Assembly: GCF_945859705.1 (NCBI RefSeq)
Contig: NC_079134.1
Span: 26,755,636 to 26,819,635, forward strand
DNA length: 64,000 bases
Source: Episyrphus balteatus
Taxonomy: Eukaryota; Arthropoda; Insecta; Diptera; Syrphidae
Reading direction: 5' to 3'
Shown in pieces: positions 23,288-35,800 of the stretch. Each line of letters opens with the position of its first letter. Position 1 is the stretch's first letter. The position numbers and the translations under genes are program-made. The notes below the pieces were generated by a model that searched no databases, was not told the DNA's origin, and was given only the letters and a program-made list of their open reading frames with translations.

Positions 23288-24812
23288 ATATTAGTGGAGT
23301 AACTAAAGCTCAAAAATTGGCAATATTAGGGAACCCGGCCGAACAGCTTAGATTTTGATGATCTTTTTTTTCAAACGTCAGTAATTAAAAATACTTTAAA
23401 GTCTATAGATTAAAAATTGCCGGTGTTGCCGTTTTGATTTTTTAAATTTAATTGAAGATTTTTGTGAACAAAAACAAATTTTTTTCAAAATTTTTTTTTA
23501 AATTTCATAAATTAATTGATGCCAAAAGATTGTCTAGGAAATTCAAGGAAAAAAAATATATGGGAGTGAGAGACAATCTTCCATAGTTCAAGCGATAGAT
23601 GCAATTTTCTTATTAATTGACTTCAAACACAAAAAAAAATATTTGAACACAACGGCAACACCTACAATATTCAAATATACATTTTTTTTAAATCTAGAAT
23701 CTTAATCATATATGTTAAAATTAAAATTAAGTTAATTGAATGAACGGCTTTTGCAAGAATGGTAATTGAACCCAGATTTTTGAAAAAAAAAATTATTGAA
23801 AAAATTTTAACATATCATTTTTTAAACTTGGTCGTAATATAAAATGCATTTATTTTCAAATTTTTTTGGCCGCATTTATTATGATTTCAAATTATAAAAG
23901 GAAATGTCAATATGTATTACGGTTTATGAAAAAAATTAAAAAGTATTTCATTTTCGAAGAACTTTAATAAAAGTTTTGAAAAAAAATGTAACTTATTTTT
24001 TTTTTAAAGTTCAACATCTAAACATAAAATTATTTTTTATTCATTTAATAACCCTTACTGTTGAAAGTTAAATAGAAAAAATTTAAAGTTCCTATTTACC
24101 ACAGTCTTTGAGAAAATTAATTATTTCAAAATTCAGTTTTAATAAAAAAAAAAACCATTGAAATTGAAGTAATTTTTCATTTTTTTTTTTTTTTTAAGTC
24201 TGATATATTTTACCTTTTTTGCTTCGAAATTCAACTGATAATATTTATGGCCAAAAATTTTTTTAAATAAATTCATATTTTATTAGAAAAAGTTTGGAAA
24301 AATGTCATTTAAAATTTTTCTAATAACATTTTTTTTTTATTTCTGAGTTTGAGGACCATTTTTTCAAAAAGTCTTGATCAAATTTAGTGGATTTAAATTT
24401 AAGAGATAAGAATGAACTTCTGGCTTTTTAAAAATGTATTTTAAAATATTGTAGGTGTTGCCGTTGTTTTCAAAATATTTTTTTTGTGTTTGAGGTCAGA
24501 ATGTTAGAAAATTGCATTTATCGCTTAAACGATGGAAGATTGTCCCTTACTGCCTTTTATATATTTTCCTTAAATTACCTAGAGAATCTTTTGCTATCAT
24601 TTGTTTTATGAAATTTAAGCAAAAAAAATGGTTTTGTTAAAAAAAATTTAATTTTAATTTTAAAAAACAATACGGCCACACCGGCAATTTTTAATCTATA
24701 GACTTTAAAGTATTTTTAATTACCTACGTTTGAAAAAAAAAAAAAATCGTCAAAATCAGAGCTGTTCGGCCGGGTTCCCTAATAATTTGATTTATAGTTA
24801 CTCTACTAATAA
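23288..24812. mobile_element. 1.5-kb foldback element, arms with AGGGAACCCGGCCGAACAG
   Basis: Long inverted arms share, in order from outside, TATTAGTxGAGTAACTA, TTAGGGAACCCGGCCGAACA, TTTAAAGTCTATAGATTAAA, ATTGCCGGTG, AAAAGATT(G/C)TCTAGG, GACAATCTTCCAT and AACGGCAACACCTACAATAT. The left arm is about 23288-23670 and the right arm about 24445-24812. The arms differ by many substitutions and small indels, so it is old. The central 770 bp is A/T-rich and non-coding. Confidence 0.75.
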
Positions 24813-26714
24813 AGAGAATTCGAATGGAATAATCACAAATATAAAATTTCAATCTTCTTAGGACTGAATTATTAAAATTCATGGCCTACTTATTTAAAAT
24901 TTTTACTTTTCTGCAATTACTTTCATGATTAAATTGTCTTAAAGTTTTGATACAAAATGCAAAACTATACATTTTTTTCTTCAATGCCCCATGGAAAGAT
25001 AAATTCAATTGTCATTTAAATAAATTATACAACATCTGAGCACATCTACATATTTATATCAAGTACCACTACTTTTGTTATCACGTATTTATAAACACAA
25101 AACTTTTGCTTCTACTTCATTTCTTCTTTATTTCCTTAATCAAACACACAAACGACAACCAATTTGAAATGTGTCATAATTCTTCGATAGTTTTCTCTAA
25201 GGGGGTTTCATTTTATCTATAGGGAAAAAAATATATACATAATTTAAACCAAACATTTCCATCTGTGTTTCCAGTGAGACAAAGACCCCAAAAGACGTCA
25301 TTCATTTTCCTCCTCATTTTCAATAGAATAGAAGAGTTTTTCTAGGTCATCTATCAGAAATGTGATATTTTGTAACACTGGCAGATTATAATATAAAAAC
25401 TATAAACACAAATGATGTCTGCAGCAGCCACAGCAGCATAGTTTTCTCTCTTCACTGTCATGGGACAAGAGTAAACCTTCTGGACATTTAATAGAATGTA
25501 TATTTATATATCAAGGAAGGATGTGTCTTTGGACAGTATATTGTTTTAATTTGAAGTACATTAAGTTAAAGTTTACTTTTTAGAGTGCTTAATATTGTTT
25601 TGCAGTAGTAGCACTTTGGAAGAGGAAAGATACATCACAATTTATAGTAATAGAATAGTGTATTTTGTAGTAGTTTTCTGAGTTAATGTGATAGAAATGA
25701 AGGGAACTAAACACGAAATACTCGTAAAAGAGGAATTTAAAAGCTCTAGAGATGATATGGGGTGGAACAACATCACTTGACAAGTCCCGTCATCGTCGTA
25801 GTCGGCATGATGATGAGAGTCGCTGGATAAGCAGACAAAAATATGCTTACTAGTTTATTTTCTTGTTGTTGTTGTTGGTTTAGGTTTAGGAACTGAAAAT
25901 GATTATGCGAAAATAGACCGATTTTGTGTGTACAAGAGGCGGAACAATTTTTTATCTTTACTTCACATATGTATGCGAGGGACACATTTTATAGAGCATA
26001 GAGTAGTGGATCGAAGTTTTAATGTTTGTTGGAGCAATTTAAATCTTGATTTTGGTGGCATAAATATTTGTTTTTGAGGGAAAGTTAGTTAAGTTTTCAG
26101 AGAAGTCATAAGCTACAACTCATCATTACCTTAATTTTGATAAACCCTGTCGACTGACTCTGTAGAGAAAGAACGTTTTTTCAAATCCGGTATTTCCGCT
26201 ATTTTTTTTTTGCAGATTAATTGTTTGTTTTTTTCACAAGTTTTTGACCTCTAATTTAAATAAATTTCCGAATACCTAAATTTTGGTAATGTTAAACCTA
26301 AAAAACCAGAGAGCTTTTTTCGATGGCTTAAAAAAAATGTGTTAAAAATAACTTAATCTTGGTTAAAATCTACTTAGTTCTCGTTGCTAAAATCAACGTA
26401 CTCGGTTAAAAATTTTGGTGTAGACTGTACGAAAATTTGGGTTACAACACCAAAAATTTATTTAAATTAATATATACTTTGAATGTAATTACATTTTTAT
26501 GCCTAATACATACAAAATTTATTGAAATAAATTATTTTTTTTTTTTTTTGTATTAAAATTCAAGGAAGTTTTCTTGTATTTAAAGTTTCAGTTTATTATA
26601 ATACTATTTCTTTCTTTTTTTTACTATTTTTTATTAATTTAAGTATTTTCGTTCTTACTTTTTTAAAATGAAAAAAAAAAAAAAAAAATTTCTGAAAGTT
26701 GTTAGGTACTCATC
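24813..26714. other. non-coding region left of the LINE
   Basis: No coding exon is recognised. A moderately GC-balanced part (about 25270-26000) contains CTGCAGCAGCCACAGCAGC and a TTG/CAA triplet run. There is no splice-framed coding potential that I can defend and no transposon ends. Confidence 0.4.
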
Positions 26715-26727
26715 ATACATGTAATAA
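26715..26727. repeat. LINE target-site duplication (left copy)
   Basis: ATACATGTAATAA, repeated as ATACGTGTAATAA at 29424-29436 directly after the (TAA)8 tail: 12 of 13 identical. This fixes both ends of the LINE insertion. Confidence 0.75.
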
Positions 26728-26728
26728 G

Positions 26729-28578
26729 GCAGCCGGGCTAGATGGAATCCCAGCTGAATTTTATAAAAACTCATCCCCGTCTTTCCTAAATCTTCTTCTT
26801 GATTTTTTTAATAAGCTTCTTGAAAAAGAAGAAATACCTCAGTCATTTTTGATGTCACAAATTTGTCCAATTTTTAAAAAAGGAGATCCAAGCTCACCAG
26901 CAAACTATAGGGGCATTTCGATTCTTCCTTGTTTGAGAAAAATATTTACTCAAATTCTATACTGCAGGCTTATGAAGTGGGTAGAAGAAAACAAATTGCT
27001 AAGCACTTTCCAAGCTGGTTTTCGCTCTGGTCTTTCAACTGTGGATCAAATCTTCGCACTCTCCAATATAGCAAAACGTTTCATCGATAACAAACAAAAA
27101 CTTTATGTCTTTTTCATTGATTTTAGGGCAGCATTTGATACTATCAACCGGAATTCACTTATTTATAAATTATCAAATTTAGGTATATCGACGAAATTTT
27201 TAAGACTCTATAAACTTCTCCTCACTAATACTTGCGCTACTGTGTCAAACGGGAGCTCCATATCCAGCTTCTTTAACACTGATTGCGGTGTGCCCCAAGG
27301 TTGCCCCTTAAGCCCGATTATGTTCGCCCTTTTCATTGACGATATCTCCCGTGATCTTCCTGGGGGTGTTAGGTTCGGAAGTCTACTTATTAAGGTACTA
27401 CTTTATGCGGATGACCTTGTTGTTTTGTCGGATAACCCCACCACATTACAATTACAAATTAATAGACTTAAAAACTTTTGTGATAAATGGGACCTGAATA
27501 TAAACACCTCAAAATCAAAAATTATGATTTTTGAAAGCACCCGTCGAAGGAGAAACCCGCTAGAAGCATGGTCATTGGATCGTGAACCTATAGAGGTGGT
27601 TAACCAATTTAAGTATTTAGGTGTCCTTTTTTGTAGCAATCTAGATTTCCGGCCCCATGTTAAGGAAAAATGCTTATCGGCAAAAACTGCAATAAATCTT
27701 ATATGGAACAAAATCTTCTGCAATAAGTACATAGGCATCTCAGCAAAATTTAGAGTTTTTGAAGCTACTATAAACTCATGCTTATGCTATGCCAGTCAAG
27801 TTTTTGGTTACCAAGATCTCGATGAGGTAGTGCAACGCTTCTTTTTTAAACGAATATTCAAACTTCTAAATTATACACCAACTTACGCTATACATGTGGA
27901 ATCAGGTATCCCTCCGATTTTTCTCAAAATCTTAAATTTAATGCCGATAAAGGTCAAATGAAAATCTTCATAAGCAAATGATGGATTTCGCATTCCGAAG
28001 GAATTTATCGCCGTTTAGAGAATAGTATGAAATAGCAAATGCACACGGATTTAATCTAAACCTTAGTACAACTACTCTTGCTAATTGGTTTTATGAATGT
28101 ATTGCATTGGTTGATGATTCATTGTATCTCAATTTCTTGAATAGGGCTCGAACCTCTCCAAGCAGATTGGTCTATAAGCAACTTAATCACACACTAATAG
28201 TAATCTTTCTGCAAATCAAATAGGTACTTTGTTTAAAGCAAGAACTGATATGCTAAATCTGAATTACAAACCTCACAGAAATGATAATCCCAGGTGTAAC
28301 CTCTGCAATCGAAATGAAATCGAAGATGTCAACCACTTCTTAGCCGTTTGTCCAATTCTACAAGAACTTCGAAGACTTTATTTTTCCAAAAGCTTTCTCA
28401 ATCACCAGGAAGCGAAACAAATTTTAAACGGAGAGTAGGGTTGGAAGGACCTTTACAATTGAATCATTTATTTGCAAAACATGATAAGTCCATGATTTTA
28501 AATTTTTCAGGAGAAGAAAAAAACGTTCTATTTTCTTTTGATATGCGTAGAAAAATTTATAAAAATTATATTCTGTAG
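26729..28578 (+). pseudogene. LINE reverse transcriptase, broken ORF2 remnant
   Basis: An open stretch to 27961 gives AAGLDGIPAEFYKN, then FKKGDPSSPANYRGISILP, FQAGFRSGLSTVDQI, FIDFRAAFDTI, GVPQGCPLSPIMF, the catalytic YADD and FKYLGVLF. These are the standard finger and palm blocks of a LINE RT. The TTG at 26699 is outside the element, so the natural start is lost by truncation. After 27961 the frame shifts, with stops within 27962-28228. A downstream frame keeps CNLCNRNEIEDVNHFLAVCP, a Cys-Cys-His-Cys knuckle common at LINE C-termini, then another frameshift at about 28435 and a tail to 28578. Inactive copy. Confidence 0.88.
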
Positions 28579-29073
28579 AACTCTTGCCTAGCTACAAAAT
28601 ACCGTTTCGTTTTTAATTTTTGGAGCGATAGCTCAAAAGATAAAAAATAAAAACGCTTTTGGACTTATCATACTTTGAAAATAAACGGATGTGAAATTAG
28701 TTTTTAAATGGATATGGAATTTTGCTTTTGGCCCCAGTCTATCAAACAATTGTATTTGAGAATAAAATACAATGTCCGGACTGCTTATTTAACTTTAAAG
28801 TAGCTTTAAACTTAAGATTTTCAGCCATTAATCTAATATACCATTTACTCAAAAAGAAGCTGTTGTTTATTTTCAAAAGATGATAAGTCCGGGACTTATT
28901 CTGTTTTTGATACTAAAAAAATATTTCGCGTAGCTGTAAAATCGGATATAGATGGAGTAGATACTTCATATTTTAAAGACAGACGTGGTTATCCCTGGAG
29001 TACAAATTTAGTCAAAAAAACGAATTTTGAAAAAAAGTGGACTTATCATGTTTTGCAAATAAATGATTCAATT
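28457..29073. repeat. four alternating inverted copies of a 30-36-bp motif in the LINE 3' region
   Basis: GGACTTATCAT followed by a TTTG(A/C)AAATAAA block appears at 28661-28690 and 29039-29070 on the plus strand. It appears as its reverse complement at 28457-28492 and 28861-28890. The outer pair, 28457-28492 and 29038-29073, is a perfect 36-bp inverted repeat. Spacing is about 200, 200 and 178 bp, with strictly alternating orientation. The first copy lies within the last coding segment. Confidence 0.85.
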
Positions 29074-29423
29074 TTATTGATCATGCCTTAGATTACCGAA
29101 ACAGTTTTTTAGAGTAAATTTAAATTTTTAAATATATGTATATTTATGTATCTTTATTTAAGATGTAACGAGGAAATGTATATTATAAACTTGGATATTA
29201 TGCTTATTTAAATTCAATCTATTTATTCAATTGTCTACATAATCTATTTATAAATTTAGTATATCTAATCTTAAACTTTCTTTTTTTATTCTCGATAAAT
29301 GTCAATTTTCAGGCAGACGGCAAATATATTTTTTGCTATGCTAATGTTCTTATATAATTTTTCAAATGTATTTCGAGTTTTGATCAAATAAAGAATTTGT
29401 AATAATAATAATAATAATAATAA

Positions 29424-29436
29424 ATACGTGTAATAA
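29424..29436. repeat. LINE target-site duplication (right copy)
   Basis: ATACGTGTAATAA, one mismatch from 26715-26727, immediately following the TAA tail. Confidence 0.75.
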
Positions 29437-29603
29437 TGGTGATAGTATTATCTTTTTTATTTTTATTTTTTTCACAAACTATTTGAAGTGAAATCTTATT
29501 GCCGATTAAATTTTGTCAGTAATTCATGCATTTTACTTCGATAAAACACAAAGCGCCTTCAAAAAAGTGCAAATTCAGTTTTTTATTTTCTATCGTTTTA
29601 TAT

Positions 29604-29743
29604 AAGCTGCGTTCCTTTGGAAATATTTATCTACTTTTTAGTACTTAAAGCTGCTTTGAACTACTTTTTCAGTATAGCAAAAGTAGTTCAAAGTAATTTT
29701 AAGTACTAAAAAGTAGATAAATATTTCCAAAGGAACGCAGCTT
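29604..29743. mobile_element. 140-bp near-perfect hairpin MITE
   Basis: Arms AAGCTGCGTTCCTTTGGAAA and onward through ATTTATCTACTTTTTAGTAC to AACTACTTTT are mirrored at 29680-29743 with one or two mismatches around a loop of about 10 nt. TA-rich flanks suggest a TA duplication. If transcribed, the RNA would fold into a long hairpin. No coding content. Confidence 0.8.
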
Positions 29744-29744
29744 A

Positions 29745-31306
29745 GTTTCTTTTTTTTTTTATTGGCTTCCATTTTCGTTAACATTTGATTAAAATTTGAT
29801 TTTCTTGTACTTATTGAAAAAAAAAGAAGACGAGTATTTAATTTTTATTCTTAACCAGATAAAGTTATAATTTAGGTGCAAAGGAATTAGTTTTAAGTTA
29901 AAATTTATCTAATACATATGTATTTCAATACTTATGATTACATTTTGATGTTTTGTATTTGAAACTAACACATATGTATTAATTTTTTGTATTTGAAATA
30001 AATAAAATAAATTTGAAAACTTTATAATAAAATCGCAATATTAAAAACTAATAATTTTTGTTTTGAAAAAGGTCTAATTTCAAAGGTTGTATTTAACACT
30101 ACGACAGACGTGTAGTTGCCTCGATTAAATTTAATTAAATTAATTATTTAAAACTTCCATTTAAGAAGGTTAATTTAACCGATCAACTTGTTATATTGAT
30201 CGAAAAGCTCGGTATAAATTTGAGGTTTAAGTAACAATTTTGAATAACCGAATCGACTCGTGTAATTTTAGCCGGGTTAGTTTGCAGGTGCTATATTAGC
30301 AAACGTCCTCTGTTAATTTTACACGAATTTAACGTAATTTTTAACCGATCATATTTCTCCGTGTAGTTTTTAAAGTCCGATAAATGTTCCATATCCCTTT
30401 ACAAAGATACTGAATTTCTAGAAGTTTCACTGAAGTAACTTTTTAAGTGACATAACCTCAAACATACACAAAAACAGACAATTTATTTAATGACATGCCC
30501 TAAAGACATCCTCATTAATTTCCATCCCCCCGTGATAATCTATTTTTATTTTTATTTTATTTCGTAATTTAAATGTTAATAATCATAAAACTAATTGAAA
30601 ACATCCACATAGTGGCAAAAAGATTCCAAAAAAGTATCCAAATAATTCGGTTTTAATTTATTCACCTGGAATTGTTGCCAAAAATCATCAGCAAATTAAA
30701 AAAAAAAAAATAAGTAAAAAACAAAACAAAACACGGAGGATTAATTTTAGCTTTTCATTTGTAAAAAAGTTCCTTGTTAATCTGACTTCTTTTGGGTCTT
30801 TAAGTTTTAAAGAGAAAGAGAGAGAGAGTAGAGGGTGAGAGAAAGAAGATTTTCCATTCAGCAAAAACATTTATGTATGTATCAGCTTGAAAAAAAGGAT
30901 ACACCCGGTTTTATATTATTTTATTTTCTTGGCATTGCGCCCTAAATGCCGCTAGGCAGTTGATTGCAGTAAAAAAAAAACTTTGTCTTGTATTTGTATG
31001 CAAGTTATTTTTGTGTTTTGTTTGAAGAAACAAAAAAAAATGAAAAAATAAATCAATTTTTCAACCGCACTAGATAATAACTGAGGAAATATTAAAAATA
31101 CATGAAACATGATAAATAAATTCTCATCTTGAAATTCAGTTTTCAGTGAAATTCATATTCTCACAATCAGTGATGTCTCTGTGGTATTTAATACAAATTG
31201 TATTATATTATTATATTGAGTAAGTTGGAGTAATGTGGACTATGCAGGTAACAAAGGCGCCTTCCATATACAAGAGTACAAAAATCAAGATCATAATTTT
31301 TTCCAT
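29745..31306. other. AT-rich non-coding DNA
   Basis: No gene recognised. Contains a GAGAGAG run near 30815-30840 and a region at 30115-30360 rich in TTAACCGATC-like words that may be a decayed inverted element, but I cannot fix its ends. Confidence 0.35.
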
Positions 31307-31700
31307 GGTAATTCACGTTACATTCAGAAATATGTCCAGTAAATAAATTGATTTTTTTTTTTGTCAATTTTAATATAAATTCGAAAATACTGTCCATGAC
31401 TGTAGCATAACTATTACTTTCATAATTAAATAAAACATTTTTTTATTTTAAGCACTTGCTAAGAAAAAAATATAAGTCTTTTGGTAACTCACGTTACAAT
31501 AATCGAACACGATTTTTAAGAATGAATTTTTTCTGTGAAATTTAGAATCTCTTGTTTTTAATGAAGATTCCATACCTACACAAAAAATTACAAGCTTTTA
31601 AAATTAGTGACAAAATCAAACATTTTTTCAATATTTTGAGGAAAAATTTAAAAATATCTAGTTAATTCACGTTACATTAATTTGGTAACTCATGTTATTT
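31307..31700 (+). repeat. diverged tandem repeat of about 177 bp with box GGTAACTCACGTTACA
   Basis: The box appears at 31307-31324, 31483-31500, 31660-31680 and, as a short extra copy, 31684-31700, with minor changes (TTCACG/CTCACG). The first three are 176 and 177 bp apart. The 60 bp preceding successive boxes also align (AAACATTTTTT, AAAAAT and TATAAGT-like words), while the rest of each unit is strongly diverged. It looks like a remnant satellite with one conserved box. Confidence 0.65.
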
Positions 31701-32273
31701 GCGATTTATAAGTAATTTTTAAATCGAATATTGTGTACCGAAGCTTGATTAAATGTTAATTTATTTTAGCAATCATACGGGGATATTGTCATCGTCACTA
31801 TTAGATTCATCTTGTTTTCTGTGGACCTGTTTTTCCGTCACGTTCATGTGAAATTCTTTTGTAGTTGGCAAGCTTATGCTTTAAAAATGCTTTTAGAATA
31901 TTTTTACTCCCTGAATTTAATGTCTTGCTATAAAAGTATATAATAAAGAATATTTTCTTACAACTTGCATAAAGAGTTTATTTTTAAAAAAAATCTCAAA
32001 CACGCCACACAGGCCTACGAATTTTAATTTTTCGAGTAATTAAAAAAAAAAAAACAAGATTTCTTCGCATTTAAAGCAGGTACCCAAGCGTTGTTTCTAG
32101 TAAATACTCTTAGTGTCAATGTTAAGGAAATTTTCAAAAAAAAATATTTTGGAAACATTATTTTTTTGAAAACAGAACAAAAAAAAAATGATGAATTTTT
32201 TTTTATTAACAATAACATTTTCTTTTAATGCAAAATATTTTTGGTTGCAATAAAAATAAAAGGAGATATTTTT

Positions 32274-32825
32274 ACTTGCTCTATAGGGCAAGTATTGGTT
32301 TCGTGTCGAAAAAAAAATTTGAGGTTTTAATCAAAACCAACATTACGATGATGGAGATTTCAAAAAAAGTGGGTCTCGCAATTCCGTCCGTGCGTCTGTA
32401 CGTCTGTGCGGTTGTGCGTCCATCTGTACACATTTCCACAGCCTAAACGGGTGGACGGATTTTCTTCAAATTTAATACAGATGATTTTTATGGAATTCTG
32501 AAAGTTGGTTTTTTTTTTGTTTTTTTATATCTCGTTTAGAACGTATACCTCCCATACAAAAAAAAAAATACGATATTGCGAATTTATCGAAAACGGCTCT
32601 AACGATTTTGATTAAACTTTGTAAACGTAATATTTAAAGCAGTGGAAATAAAACTGCATTTTTATTTTTTCTCAAAAAAGTCAAACAACAAAAAAAAAAA
32701 AAATTGATCAATTTTTTTTAAAATTAAGAGCCAGCTTTTAAAATCTACAAGTAGACTAACATAAAAGTGCTTTGAACTGCAAGAGCAAGTACGTGCGACC
32801 TCAGTCGTGCATTTTATTTTTAATT
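32274..32825 (+). repeat. interspersed repeat family B, copy 2
   Basis: Matches the reverse complement of parts of 11385-12452: ACTTGC...TATAGG, CATTACGATG, AAAAAAAGTGGGTC, CGTCTGT repeats, GCCTAAACGG, AAAACGGCTCTAACGATTTT and AGAGCAAGTACGTGCG with GTCGTGCATTTTATTTT. It lacks the octanucleotide expansion and about 500 bp of the other copy. A third scrap with GAAGAGCAAGTACC and GTCGTGCATTTTATTTTA is at 49551-49594. Confidence 0.7.
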
Positions 32826-35800
32826 GCAAATGGATTTTATGAATGCATATTTTTAAAACCATGATTCCAATACAGTTTCGTGACATGATTGACCCTCCGA
32901 TACTTTCAAAAACTGGCATAAAACAAAATTTGAACAGTGCGCTTTGTGTTGCCTTGCAAAGTCATAATCTTAGTTTTCAAACAAAAGAAACAAATATTTG
33001 AATACTCTTATATAAAGAAGAAAACTATCCGCCAAAACTGTTAAAAATATAGTTTTGGGAAATTTAGTTTTCGATACTTGATAAAGTTTTGTTCGGGATT
33101 TCTGCGTATCACATCACTGGATGACAATTGAAGTCTAGAGTTTTGCCCCCTTTTACAGAAACATAAAACATAGGAATAAAGCTTTCCGAACCTTTATTTT
33201 CAAAAATTAGTTAACTTAAGAAAAGTACGCACAATTGTTATACAAAAAAATAGTGAAACGGTTTTGAGTTTTGTTTATTTTATTTTAATAAACAATTTAA
33301 TTATAATAATTTTTGTTGGCTTCTTAAAGAATTTAGCATTTAAAAAGGTTAAAGTTTAAGTTTTGACCACTTTGATATCATGGACGGGTCAAGGAAAAAA
33401 TTCAGCATTCCTTTACATTGACACAAAACTACTATATTTTTGATCAAATAAAGATTTCTGTGTCTGTTAATTGGTATCCAATCGTGCAGATCACCCAATT
33501 TTACAGTACTCGAAATATTTTTATATATATTCCAACATACAAATTATTCATAACTTTTTCTTTCCTTATTTTTATTCGTCTTAACAGACACTACTCCTTC
33601 TAATACAATCTATTACTTTTTTTTTTTTTTTTTAAGTCGTAATAATACTTTTTTTTGCTGTTGTTAAAGTGCGATAGCAAGTCAGCACTCTGCCAATGGT
33701 TATGCCATCAGCACCGCCGCATTCCAATTCAAAAGAACTCCTCCATTGAGTCACGAGACTTCTTATACTCATCGAATAGAGCCGGCAGGCAAGGCAGTGA
33801 CGATGACGGTGAGTCTTCTTTTGTTATGGACTACATAATATGCAAATTGGGTACTTCAAAAACAAGGGTTGGGTGTAGTTGTGGAGAGTGGAGTATGGTG
33901 GAAGCAGTTGTGGTGGTGGTTTTCCTAATTTTTTTTGTTTCCTTCAGTTTATTTTGATGCGGAAAAGAAAAACTTTGGACCGCGACTATTAAGTAAAAAT
34001 AAACAATTTGTAAGGAAGTACATTTTCCATGCGTCGCCGCGTGCCTTCACTCACTACCGTCTGTTGTCGGGCGTTGTCTGGGAATGAGGGATAGAGAGGA
34101 AGCAAACAATTAGAGTCTCCACCACTGAACTGTGATGGTGGTGATGATGATGGGAATTCTACGTCTCCCCTTTTAAGTATATTCAAGTTTTATTAGGGTG
34201 GAAACAAAAACATAAGCTTCTGCAGAGTAAACATTTCGAATAATTTTTTTGATAATAAAAATTGTGTTGTTGTGGGTTCTTGGGTAAATGGTTAATAAAA
34301 CTTGTAAATCTACTTATAGATTTGTAAATGTCGCATGGATGATAAATTATATTTTCAAAGGAGATAGATTGATTACGTAAGTTTATTTTTATGGCTCAGA
34401 TAAATTTTTCATAACCGGGTTAATAAACTAGGTAATTTGGTGAAATATCTTTAATATGTATCAGTAAACAATGACAACAATTGTTTTATTTGGTTGTAAA
34501 TGAAATTATACCCTAAAATGTATGAATGAATTGGCTTTATTTTACGGTACCTGTAGAGAGTACACAAATATTTATAGATTCTATCCTTTCATCCTTAGAC
34601 ATAAACCTGAAAATAATTAATATAAAGGAACAAGAGAAAGGAGCACAATTAAGTTAGTTTTTTTTTTATAGTTTTCAAAACTTCGAAAACCTGTGGGCTT
34701 GCTAAAAGTAAGTCATTAGCTTTGGACCTAACTTTTCTAACTAAATAATGGATCATTTGTTTGTTGAGACCGTTGGGTGAGTTTCTACTGTACTTCTTGA
34801 TTTTTCAATGAGTCTCACAAAAATTACGACAGAATTGTAAAAAAAAAAAAAAATATTCAAATAAAAAATGCAATTTGAAAAAGTTGTGACATAAAATTCC
34901 TGAGGCACTAAAATCACAATATGATGAAAAAAAAAAGAAAATTATTGGAAAACACCAATCTTTAAATCATCAATTCATTTATCATCATTTTTGTTTTTCT
35001 ATATATAAAAATTGAAAAATGATGTGGGCTCTTGGGCATTTATTTGAATTAAAATTGATTGTTTTACTGACATAATTATTGTTCTTTCTTCTCATTTCAA
35101 TCAATAAACAATTTCAGTTTATTGAAGATAAATAAAAAAATATAATGCACAGAAACAGACATGTGTTTATTGCTTAAAGAGTTATTTTTTTTTTATTAAG
35201 AAAGCAATTTATAGGATATTTTAAATTATTCACTTATATATGATTTTCAAAAAGGGTATAAACTATTAAATAATTGGTAAAATAGAATAATATTATTTCA
35301 AACTGTAACTTTGAAATTTAAGAAATAATGTGCCAGAAATCGGCATCAGTAGAGAAAATACTTTGTATGTTATTAGAAAAAAAAAAAATAAAATATTTGT
35401 TGAGTTTGACCAATTTTGTAATGTAAATATTCCAGACAATAAAGTAACTTAACTTATCTGCCAAATTTGATTGAGCTTATTTTATTTTTTTTTTTTTTTG
35501 AAAAAGATACGGTTTTGTATCTCATTTAGGAAGATGCATTGATACATTTATTAGTAGATTTTTGGTACTAAATATTTTATTTCGCAGTTAAATTAACTTA
35601 ATCATTGGAACTGTTCAAAAACTAAAATTTTCCAATTTATATTTTTGTTTTATTTTATTTTTCTCTTAAGAAAGTGGGAATTTTTGTCTTTATTTTTAGA
35701 AAGGCTATTTATTAAGCTTCAAGATTCTTTTTGTTTCAAACTTCTACGAATACCATAATCTTGACTTTGACTATCAACAACGAATTACTTTATAGAACAT

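Larger units (their letters stand above)
26728..29423 (+). mobile_element. 5'-truncated non-LTR retrotransposon (LINE) with (TAA)8 tail
   Basis: A 2696-bp insertion bounded by a 13-bp duplication. The 5' end is truncated inside the reverse-transcriptase domain. The 3' end carries AATAAAG and eight TAA units (29400-29423). The order is reverse transcriptase (26729-27961), a decayed C-terminal part with a zinc-knuckle-like motif (27962-28578), and an about 850-bp 3' region with alternating inverted 30-mers. TAA tails are typical of the I-clade, but the exact clade is not established. The endonuclease and first ORF are absent, so this copy cannot move on its own. Confidence 0.9.
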
